Part shown: one piece after another, positions 45,524 through 55,675 of the stretch | How positions within the stretch are numbered: position 1 is the first letter of the stretch | How the letters are laid out: each line of letters begins with the position of its first letter | Origin: Bidens hawaiensis | Lineage: Eukaryota > Streptophyta > Magnoliopsida > Asterales > Asteraceae | NCBI GenBank assembly: GCA_021521415.1 | Contig: JAIQDT010001952.1 | Coordinates: 124,001-188,000 of the forward strand | Direction: 5' to 3' | Length of the DNA stretch: 64,000 nt | Notes under the pieces: generated by a model | Told to the model about the DNA's origin: nothing | Seen by the model: the letters and a program-made list of their open reading frames with translations, nothing else | Databases searched by the model: none | Translations under genes and position numbers: made by a program

Positions 45524-47936
45524 TGTTACATCCCGTTTCCTGTTTCGGTTAATAAAATAATAATATAAGTTATTATGAGTTGGGCATGTGTTGGGTTAAA
45601 TAAATGTGGGTAATGAAATTGGATTAAAAAGGAAGGAATAAAGACCATGGGCTTAAGCCCATGACCCATAACATATAAACCATATTCCTTCCTTAATTCA
45701 TTCATTCATTCACCCATTCCATATTCCATCCAAAACACACACTTAAGATTTCTCTCATCTTTCTCTCTTTCTCAAACTAAAACCAAGAAGAAGAACTGAT
45801 CCCAACCCGAGGTAATGATAGTATGATCTTATATGGATCCAAACTCGCTAGATCTAGTCACGAAACGATGAACCGACACCCTCAACCGTTAAAGTCGTGA
45901 GATTTGAATGGAATCGGGTATGAACCGATCAAAAGACGAGCTTAGGGGTCACCCTAGCTCGGATCCGGATTAATCGGGACGAAAACGGTGAAAATAGAGG
46001 GAAACAATCGAGATCTCTCTTTTCGGGCGAAATCCCAATTTTTCGGCAATGATGGCGCCAGAAAGACGGCGCCGGTGATAAGGGAATGTTGGGGAATACG
46101 ATGAAAGGCCACCTGACATTCTGTCAGAGGCCCTAAACCTAGGCGCGTGTAACCCTCATTCGTCAGTCCATTCGTTAAGAAGAGAATAACGAACGATGAC
46201 CCATTCGTTAAGGAAGAAGTGACGAATGAGCTACATTCGTTAGCTCATTCGTTATGATAAGCCACATTCGTTAGCTCATTCATTACGGAGAGGTGACGAA
46301 TGAACCCTCATTCGTCAGAAGGTTCCTTCGTGATAAAGGGTCATTCGTTATAAAGACCAATTCGTTATAAAGGGTTATTCGTTTTAAAGGCCAATTCGTT
46401 ATAAGGGTCAATTCGTTATAAAGGACAATTCGTTATGAAGTAACGAATAAGTCCATTCGTTATGAAAGACAGAAGCAACGAATAAGCCCCCATTCGTTAA
46501 AGAACTCGATAACGAATTAGACTTTGAAAGAATGACAGAAAGGTCCTTGGACTTAGAAAAGAATGATTTAATTACATAGAAGCCCCTGAACTTTACATAG
46601 AAAAGGGTTAATGGGTTAACAGTAAAATATTATTATGAAATCCTAATTGAAATTGTGTTAAGATGGTTAATTAAATAATAGTTTAAGAATTCTAATGAAA
46701 TTTGTGTTAAGGCAGTTAATGAAAATAAAATTTTTCTAAGCTGACCTGGCAACTTAACCCAGCAAGGGTCTCTGCCCTTGGACCCTGCTAGGGGCTGCCA
46801 CCCCTAGAACCCCGATGCCAGGAGCGCTGCCCCCAGACCCCGTTCATTTAGGGTTATAATTAAACTAGAAACGTGATATGGGTAGTGATAGTTAATTGAT
46901 ACGTGTAATTGTTATATAGTTAGTCACACACGGCTAAAGAAAGGAATAACCATTAACGGTGAACGTAACCGCATTCAGGTGAGTTTCTAGCCCCATATTC
47001 TAGTTATGTTTTCGGGGCTGTGTGCATACTCGATGTGATTAGTTAATACACTTGCCCTAAGTGGTAAGTGTATGCCTTATATGATTTATGTGATAATGAT
47101 TGAAGTTATGAATGAATGTTTGTCGGTACGTGAATGATCTACGGATATTGCACGTATCGCCAGGAAAGGTGAGTTTTACATAAGATGCATGAATGATATA
47201 TGAATGATTAAGAGTATGTGTAAAAGTAAATAATAGAATGTATGTGCAAAGAAGAGTATGTATGGTTGCACGGAAAGAAGGGACCAGACCCTAAAATATC
47301 TGAGATAGAAGGGATCGAACCCTAATAATATTTGAGATAGAGAAGAAAGGGACCAGACCCTAATAATATCTAAGATAGATAAGAAAGGAACCAGACCCTA
47401 ATAACATCTGAGATAGAGAAGGAATGGACCAAACCCTACTAATATTCGAGATGGTAAAGATAGTTAAGTATGTATGGAATAATGTATGAATGAATGTATG
47501 AGAGTATGAAAGAAAAAAAGAGAAAGTATATATGTACGAATGAAAGAAGGTAACAAGCTAAGTATGAAATATGTATCTTCGGATGCGTATATATGTAAGT
47601 GTGTGAATGTATTGTATGTTGCCTGGTTAACTAGAACTCACTCAGCGTAGCTGACTTTTAGTATACATGCAAGTGAGTAGGATGAGGCAGCTAGCTTGAA
47701 GCTGGCACATGGCATGAGAATAAGAAGCTGGCATATGATGATTTATGATGTCATTATGAATGATGCTTTATTTTGAAAGACAAAATAAAATTTATTTAAG
47801 ACAAGATTTTTAAGTGATATATAATGTATATTGAAAGTTTTATATTCCTCGAAAGTTTTAATTAACTTTGATTTGTAGAACTGTGTTTATGAGTAAATCC
47901 AACGCCAAAGTAGGGCACCGGGACCAGGGCCTTACA
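45524..47936 (+). mobile_element. solo LTR C (TGTTACATCCC family)
   Basis: TGTTACATCCCG...AGGGCCTTACA, 2413 bp. Flanks TTAAA (45519-45523) and TCAAA (47937-47941) differ by one base. It has the GGGCTTAAGCCC palindrome, a CATATAAACC promoter box (45670), the motif field (46150-46520), the GC-rich block (46750-46855), CAG|GTGAGT (46977-46985) and a tandem array (47275-47460). Confidence 0.9.
47275..47460 (+). repeat. tandem array in solo LTR C
   Basis: Five units of about 37 bp: GGACCAGACCCTAATAAT then ATCTGAGATAGAGAAGAAA. Confidence 0.9.
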
Positions 47937-47941
47937 TCAAA

Positions 47942-48908
47942 TCAACAAATCAAACACCGTTTTGCAACACATACAAGTTCAACCTAATCAAGCAATCTCA
48001 AATGAATTATCCTCGATTATTCAGATTTTTATAAATTCAATTAATCAAGGTGTTTTAAATCAAGATGAATCCAAATCAATCGTAATTAAGTTCTAAAAAA
48101 GACTTTTATTGTTTCGTTATTTTTATTTAAACATAATTTTGTCTAATCAATCATACACTATGGCAACTTTTTGTTTAATTTTGGTTTTGAAACAATACAA
48201 TTTGAATAACCCATCAATTTTAAGCTTTTTATCTCAAACAATAAAACTAATATTACTTTCCAAAGATAATCGTTTACGATACCGTACTTCCTGTTTAAGT
48301 TGTTTATCCTCGTTCAATCCTAGCCCATCTCAATATACACTTTAAGGAATCCTTTCCTTTTCCAACTCTTAAGATTTATATCCTTATATACACCAAAAAC
48401 ATGTTTAGGAAATTTTAATATTTTATTAAAACAACTCTAAAATTCAATTCATTTATAGCAATATTTTACACAATGACTATCTTCTATTTATAGCCAAAAC
48501 GTATTAAGATTCTTTTTTTCTCTAAAAATCATGTCTTTCAAATGTTTTGTAACCCACACGATGGGGCGAGTTATTTGAACCATCCAACGATCTAAATAAT
48601 TATAGAGGCCTACATAATTATCCAAATCCTCGCATGGAAATCATAAAACGTGCAATTGTGTGTTATAATATAGAATCGAAAGTAGTTGGGATAACGGTAC
48701 AAATGTAAAGATGATATGGACATGGTGGATACGACGCTAGTACATCTTATATATATGTGTCCTTATCGGTTTTTCATTTGGAGCGTTGTTTTGACTATCC
48801 GAAGTTCTGTGTTATGATAATTTTTTAAATTATATTTAAATTTTTCTTTTCCTCAAATTTTAATGCTGTTGTTATAGTATTCTCTAATTTCGGGACGAAA
48901 TTCCCTAA
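47942..48908 (+). other. element F interior, no coding sequence left
   Basis: No pol motif in any frame. It ends in TTTCGGGACGAAATTCCCTA, the type of sequence that precedes the polypurine tract in Tekay-like chromoviruses. Confidence 0.5.
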
Positions 48909-48920
48909 AGTAGGGAAGAC
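48909..48920 (+). other. element F polypurine tract
   Basis: AGTAGGGAAGAC directly precedes the TGTAATAAC start of the 3' LTR. Confidence 0.7.
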
Positions 48921-49756
48921 TGTAATAACTTGGATTTTTTAAAATTTTTTATTTTATTAACCGTTACCCGACCCGCTTTTATGTTCCGGTTATTTTATCA
49001 AATAAAAATATCGCATTTATAGAGTATTCATTATTTTATTATTATTTGTTTAGTATATTATTTAATATATATATATATAAATAACTATCAAAGATATACA
49101 TTTTAACCCCTAAACTACACTTTAACCTATTATTGTTCCCGCCTATATACTTCAAGGATTGGATTGCAAATTTTGATTATTGTGATCTTAAAACCCATTT
49201 ATCCATTTTCTAGACACGTAACCCATGTTCATACCCGTATTCAAGGTTCCATTTAATTTCTTGTAGCATAATACTCGTCATAAACTAGGAATTGATCTGG
49301 GGGAATTACTAGTCTTATTATAATCCGCCTACCGACTAAATTAATTGGAAACAACGATCTTTTGCGATGCGTATAAACTTAATATACCTCACCATCTATA
49401 TCTGTTTAGCAAAACATCACTAATCATCAATCAGAAATCAATTAAACTTTCCCACACCCTCCTCATTGTAGCGCCAACAAAACCCCTCTACTTAATCGTG
49501 TTTTCGTTGTATCTGTTTGGCGTTCGTGTTACTGTTCTTGACGGCGGCTGTAGATCTAATTAACTATCAACTATTCGGAGTTTTAGGTAATCTATTATAT
49601 GTTTAGACTCTCGAGATCTCCTGTACACTAGCCCTAGCATTAATTTATCAAAACTTAAACGATTTGGTCAATTGAAGAATTAGGGTTCTTGATCCAAGTT
49701 GGTATTTTACTAGTTCTTGTATATAAAAGATTGGTTTCGTGTATTACCAATTGTTA

Positions 49757-49838
49757 CACCCAGCCTAGTTGGATGGGTGTGTGCGTGTTCCTCGCTGAGC
49801 CGAACATTGGCGCGGGTTCGAGTCCTGGCCAGCCCCAT
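49757..49838 (+). repeat. tRNA-like (SINE-like) segment in the F 3' LTR
   Basis: Counterpart of 37590-37672, with GCGGGTTCGAGTCCTGG as B box region. Confidence 0.4.
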
Positions 49839-50023
49839 TCTTTTTGGAATATTTTGTTTACTGATTTATTAACCATATAAAAGCATAAACTAATATTATA
49901 AATATTATAAATTCATAAATAATCAATATTTTGTTAAAACCTACAATCTAACTAGTCGTTTTTCTAACCATGATTAAAAACCAGATATAAATGTATATAT
50001 TTATTGATATATATATATATATA

Positions 50024-50238
50024 GAAAGGTTATAATAAGAAGTAGATTTTTCCTAAAAGGTGTAGAAATTGTGTTTTCACCATCAGATCTAATAGAACAC
50101 ACCATACAATAAACACACCGCAAGTAAAATAAAATACACCGCACAATAAACACACTTTCCATATCCACCATCAGATCAATATATCTAATGCACCAGATTA
50201 CTTCTTACACTTGTTAGACACCTTCTTATTTTAACCCC

Positions 50239-50242
<4 letters not shown>
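50024..50242. mobile_element. (TA)n-flanked MITE, AATAAGAAG family
   Basis: 219 bp between TA tracts. The left end AGGTTATAATAAGAAG is mirrored by the right end (reverse complement GGGGTTAAAATAAGAAGG). The core is rich in ACACACCG words. A second family, different from its right-hand neighbours. Confidence 0.75.
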
Positions 50243-50285
<43 letters not shown>

Positions 50286-50289
<4 letters not shown>

Positions 50290-50674
50290 AGTATCATTAC
50301 AGAACCGTTAAATTATTTAAGAACTTGAAGGAACCCTTGAAAATTAACGTTTTTTATAAATTTTTTTGTGTATTAATGTTCTTTGAGAGTAGTTTTATCA
50401 TTATGTATATTTATATCTACGATTACAGTTTTGAAAATTAATTTTTATACATATCTATGTTTTGTTTTATACATATGTAAATTTATTAGTACATAAATTT
50501 TACATATATGTAAACTTGTGATTAATATATGTAATCAAAATTTTTAATATAAAATATGATAAAACTACTCTTAAATAATGTTAATATATAAAAAAAATTA
50601 AAAAATTGTTTGGTTGTTAAGGGTTCCTAAGAGTTCTTAATCTTTTTATAGTTCTTAAATGATAACAACCCTAA
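50286..50674. mobile_element. (TA)n-flanked MITE, GGAACCCTT family
   Basis: About 389 bp between TA tracts. The left arm GTTGAGTATCATTACAGAAC ... GAAGGAACCCTT is matched by the reverse complement of the right arm (GGGTTGTTATCATTTAAGAAC ... TAGGAACCCTT). The core is AT-rich with no coding sequence. Confidence 0.75.
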
Positions 50675-50722
50675 ATATATATATATATATATATGTATGT
50701 ATATATATATATATATATGTAT

Positions 50723-51111
50723 AGATAAGGTATTCGATCATTTTAGAAGTTTTTTTTATAGCGAGAAGTGAAGGTGTAACTCTATTAATCCCTAATTTCA
50801 CTTCATTTCTTATGTGCATGTGCATATCAACATATGTATGTGTGTAGGTACGCATGTTTGTATATGTGTACGTATTTTTGTATATGTGTATGTATGTTTG
50901 TATGTGTTTAGGTACATAGGTTTGAATGTGGCTCGGTACATTTATATGTTTGTAGGTAGGTTTGAATGTGTAATTAAGACATAAATACAATCAACCTACA
51001 TATATGCATGTAACATCATATGAAAGGGAGTGAAATTAGGGATTAATGGAGTTATACCTTCATTTCTCGCACTTCTCGCTATAATATCACTTCTCGCAAG
51101 ATCCATCCCCG
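50723..51111. mobile_element. (TA)n-flanked MITE, GAGAAGTG family, copy 3
   Basis: About 389 bp, closely similar to 8077-8464 over its whole length, including the TGTGTAGG core. Flanked by TATATA on both sides. Confidence 0.85.

Positions 51112-51126
<15 letters not shown>

Positions 51127-51155
<29 letters not shown>
51127..51155 (+). repeat. (TG)n microsatellite
   Basis: About 14 TG units just right of the TA tract of MITE copy 3. Absent from the empty site in the F 5' LTR. Confidence 0.95.
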
Positions 51156-51157
<2 letters not shown>

Positions 51158-51638
51158 ATATATTAGTTATTAAAAATTAACAAATGTTTTTTTTATGATT
51201 AAGAGTTAAATAAGGTTTTTAAATTAATATACATAGTTTAATCTTATTATTTAAAAATATGATTATAAGCTTGAGTATTTTATAAGCGATTTTATTTTAT
51301 GTAAATATTATTGTATTTTATTTATTTATTTATCAATTACAATACTAATTTTTAAGTTTATTAATAATAAGAATATATGTAAATACATTAAATGTATTTT
51401 TAGTTTAACGTAAACATTTAAACAAATCTCTTTATATAAACTCTAAAGTTTTACAAATATTTATTTAAGTATCTTTATATAACTAAATCATATTATTTAT
51501 GTTAAAACTTTGATAATAAAATTAATAATAAAGTAATATTTAACTTTCGTAAGAATACACTCGATCAATCAAATCTCGAACGTCTACCTAGTTTTAGATT
51601 CATTGTTGAAATCATTATTATTTATTCCGCAATTATTA

Positions 51639-52242
51639 GTTTTTTCTGTGAAACTAGTTTTGCATTTCAACGATTGTTGTTGATTGTAGGTTGTTTCTGG
51701 TACACAGATCTCTAATACTTTCTTTGATGGAAAACATCCTTAGAGAGATGGCCTAGAAATTGACAACTTGATTTCATTTTTGTCACTCAAAGTTGGAAGT
51801 ATGGATGTTGAACAACGCTTCCTTGTGAAGGCTTTCAATACTTGTTAAAACTATAGTATCTATCTATGTTGTCGATGAACCAATCCTCTTCGTAAGACAT
51901 TCTCCACTTTTACTTTTTATCTAGAAATTGACTATGCGCTATAATTGTGTCTTACACAACTAATTTTTAGAACACAAAGGCATTTGTTTTAAAATTCACA
52001 CCGGATATCTAATGCACACGCTTGTGTATTTTAACAATTGTGTTGGCGTGTGTTCCAATATGTAGTTACCAACATAGATTAATTAGGGACAAATGATTAC
52101 ATATGTAATTTGAAAATTAAGGTTTGTGCTCATAGAGGTCATTCTTAGACATTCACCGGGGGTCACATACATGTATATGTACATAGAGAGATACACACTC
52201 ATGGGATTTTTAGTGGCGTGTCGGTAAATTACACACACAAAC
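51639..52242. other. spacer, nothing recognised
   Basis: No ORF, RNA or repeat supported. Confidence 0.4.
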
Positions 52243-54500
52243 TGTCACACCGACCAAAGCGGCAGAACATGACGTTGATTGTTCAAATACACATGACACT
52301 ATTAAGTGACAACAATTAAAAAACTCAATCATTAACTCATATATCAAAGTACAACTTCTTCAAATACAAAATACAACCAATTCAAAAATGACCAAAACAA
52401 CTTATAGTAATTGTCCATTTGATAATAACCTAATAGTCCAAACTAAGTGAAAATACTCTTCAAATCTTCAATCAACCTATTATCATACCAGCAACATTGG
52501 ATAAAAATATTTTTTATCAACCAAAATGTTGGTGAACCATTTACTACTTTTATAAATATAATATGTGGCCAAAATACATAATTCACACGTGAAAAATATG
52601 AATAAGTGCAACTTTGAAGCATGTGAAACATAAGTAAATAAGGCTCCTTTCAAGTTGGTATCAACCAAAATAGTAAAAGGGTGTATGATCATACTATATG
52701 TGAATGAGGATGAGGCCAAACAACAACATTAAATAAACATATAGCCCATATGAGGCATATAACAACAATCGAACAAATATCTAATTAACACATAACCTAG
52801 AATTTTGGTTTGAGGATGTCTTAAATCATGTGGTTTGCATAGTATTATCCAAACTACCACCAAAATTTAAAATGGAAAACGGCGAGCGAAACTACTCACT
52901 TGGAAAAAAGACGTTGAAGTAGACAGGAAACGGTCAATAAGGACGTACCGATAGGTGCGAAGTCAAGGAGCGTGCCCTGGAAACAAACTAGTTTACGATT
53001 ATGAGTGTGTCGGAAGATGAATAATTTGTAAAAATAAAAAAACTAAACTTGAGTTTCAAGTTTAGGGTTTAATTCATGAGTAGGAAGAAATTAGTAAGTA
53101 TATAATCGTAAAACAAAGAATCGGAAAAATGCGGTTCTAATTATTTATTATAGATCTAATCGAGTATTGGGTTCGGTTCAGTGTGTGGCGCACGAATCCG
53201 AAAAGGAAACCACCAAGTTTAATAGTTAAGCGAGTCTTCAGTTTAATCTGTCTGACACTAGATATAAGATCGGGTTCAGTTCTGACTTATCCAATATATG
53301 AAAAAGAAAATAATACTTATATAAATTATATTCTAAATGAAACCTATGTCTTAAGCAAATACAATTGAGTGTAAACTTCAAAGCGGATTTAAGTGAGTGT
53401 TCGGTCTCGTTGGCCCGAAACATGGAATTTGACCAAGTCTGGTTCCCGTATGCCTTTAACATGAAAATAATTATAAACATGAGCTAAGTGGTTTTGTGTC
53501 TATTAAACGGGTATATGCAACCATCAACACCCTAAATGGGTTTAAACGTGTGTTTTGTTAGAGTCGGCCCGACACTTGATATAGGATAAAGCTCAGTTCC
53601 AACATGTCCAAAATAACAAAACGAATCAAGAAATATTATATAAAAGAAGAATTATGAACACAAAAGTTTAAACAAGTAAAAACCCCAAAGTTGAAGGAAG
53701 AGAATCATTCCATTAATCTTAAAGAACATTAATAAAACAGAAATACACACTTGAATTACCCGAAAGAAGGTTGGTTACTTGAAATGCTAATGTTTGACTT
53801 TAAAAAGTCAATCTGCCAGATCCTTCGATGTAGAGGCAAAATCACGATAATGAAAGTAAGAAATGAGATAAGCATAATAAAATAGCTAAGGAGTGTTGGT
53901 ATTAATGGCAAAATATGAAAATATTAACCCTAAAGTGTGTTAATTCCCAACCAATTGTTTTGCATGCAATGTGGTAGGGTGGTTTAAATTAATTAAAAAT
54001 AATATAATTATAATGAATCTAGAGATAATTATAATAAATCTAGAGATAAAATAAGTTTTGAGGCTAATAGAATATTTATGAGCGGGTTTTGGTTGAATAA
54101 GATGGAAAAGACTCGAGCTTGGTTGCGACAACACTTGAAAGCGAAAACGAAAATAATCAGTTGGTCTAGACGTCTGTCACGCGTCGCGACGAACCCATAT
54201 GGTTCTGTTGCGTAGCACGACGCATGTAATTACTCGTCAAGTATGTGGCTCCGTCACCTCTCGCGAAATTTCCAAATTGACTAGCCGCGATGCGCGGCAT
54301 GCTTATTTACTCGAAACTTTCATTTTTGGCAACATTAGACCTTAGACTTTGGATTAGAGCGACTTCAGGCAAAAATTAAACGAATCAAGGTTCCATATGG
54401 ATATCATAACAACACAAAAAGTATGAAACACGAATATAACATGAAATTCATTATTTTGTTAATATAATGAATCCGAATACTAACAAGGTCGGGTATAAAA
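52243..54500 (+). mobile_element. LTR-like repeat E, copy 2
   Basis: It starts TGTCACACCGACCAAAGCGG and ends uncertainly near AAGGTCGGGTATAAA (about 54497). Internal units (CTGACACTAGATATAAGATC at 53251, CCGACACTTGATATAGG at 53569) are the reverse complement of those in copy 1. A CpG-rich box with CACGCGTCGCGACG lies at 54179-54192. No coding sequence. Confidence 0.45.
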
Positions 54501-55278
54501 ATTCAATTAAAAATTAAAAATGACAAATGTCACACGTGTGTTTTCACTTCTTCAACGTTTCATTCACTTTTGCATCATAATTCTTCATTATTCTTGCATT
54601 TATTGACTTAATTAAGTTGATTTATATATACAGGGACACACATTTCATATCTGTACCGTAGCCAAACTGATACGACTGAGCACCATAAAAAACCACACCA
54701 ACGACATTTGTATTTTTGTGTTTGCGGTTTCTGTATTATTCAATTTTGATAAATTTCGGTATTTGTAATGATAGTATTGATCTGTGCCAAAGGACGGTCA
54801 AAAATAAAAATAAAAAGTATTTCCAATTCATCTTAGCTAGTAAGGGCAAGTAGGGTGTCGAAGCACGAAAAGTATGTGGTTATATGCAATTAGCTAATTG
54901 ATTTTAGTCAATATGAAGTTTTGCGATCAAATTATAAAGTAACGGTTTGAGTGCTGAACATACGAGCAATGATTGACTAAAGAGTAGAAAACACTTAAAA
55001 CTATTTGTAAACAATGAATATTAGCAAGTCGCATCCAAGGTTCAAGCACGCAATCGTTCAGCCCTTTCACGTTGTTATATAATAAATAATTATTAATTGA
55101 CAAATATAGTGTGTATGAATTCCCAATCGTAGGCATCAACAATCGTAACACATATGTAACTGCTAACCAGGTGTTTCTTCACTACATGACTCGGTTAAGG
55201 ACAATTGTTTACTTCATTAAACTAAGAACAACCAACAAATGCTATTCAAACAAAGTATTACTGCAGTTGCCAAACTAA
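54501..55278. other. intergenic, nothing recognised
   Basis: No supportable gene or repeat. Confidence 0.4.
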
Positions 55279-55283
55279 ACATC

Positions 55284-55450
55284 CGTTGTAATATTCAGCT
55301 TTGTTATGCCACGTTAGCCAAGCCACATCAGCAAGTTTTGTTAAGCTTATATGTTAATATCTATATAACAATAACAGTTAGTTAGTTCAGGTGGTTAATC
55401 ATTCTGAAATATCTCGTTCTTAATTTCTCTCTCAACTGATCAAATCAACA
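55284..55450 (+). repeat. copia 5' LTR
   Basis: CGTTGTAATATTCAGC...GATCAAATCAACA. TATATAA at 55363-55369 is the likely TATA box. Confidence 0.95.
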
Positions 55451-55463
55451 TGGTATCAGAGCT
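55451..55463 (+). other. copia primer-binding site (tRNA-iMet)
   Basis: TGGTATCAGAGCT starts immediately after the LTR. Confidence 0.9.
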
Positions 55464-55494
55464 ATTGGAGCTCCTGATTTTCGTTTAAATTCAC

Positions 55495-55625
55495 CAATCA
55501 GTCGTTCAAATTCATCGATCAATCGTTCAATTCCTTCAATCAATCGTTCAATTCCTTCAATCAACCGTTCAATTTCATCAATCTATTGATCAATTTCATC
55601 GATAGATCCCTCAATTTCGTCAAAT
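55495..55625 (+). repeat. leader minisatellite of the copia element
   Basis: About six imperfect units of 20 bases of the form TCAATCGTTCAATTCCTTCA between the primer site and gag. Confidence 0.8.
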
Positions 55626-55675
55626 CAGTCTAATTTTGTTTTCATCCGTTTCCGCTATTTTCGTGCCCTAATTTC

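Larger units (their letters stand above)
34627..51638 (+). mobile_element. element F: Ty3-type LTR element broken by nested insertions
   Basis: The 5' LTR starts TGTAAGAACTCAG at 34627 and ends ATATGACA at 39105. A tRNA-iMet primer site follows at 39109. The interior spans 39122-48908, with decayed gag only. The polypurine tract is at 48909-48920. The 3' LTR begins TGTAATAACTTGG at 48921 and loses similarity after about 51638. Inserted later are solo LTR D in the 5' LTR, solo LTRs A1 (with B1 nested) and C in the interior, and three MITEs in the 3' LTR. Without the inserts the 5' LTR is about 2.35 kb. No reverse transcriptase or integrase remains. Confidence 0.8.
48921..51638 (+). repeat. element F 3' LTR (truncated, with MITE cluster)
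   Basis: It matches the 5' LTR from TGTAATAAC through the (TA)n tract and on to about 51638, where similarity stops. The last 760 bp of the LTR are absent. The D insertion is absent too, so this copy keeps the empty D site. Three MITEs fill its (TA)n tract. Confidence 0.8.

Noticed and set aside
45263..45568. 101-codon plus frame as a gene
   Set aside because: It spans the end of solo LTR A1, the gag remnant and the start of solo LTR C.
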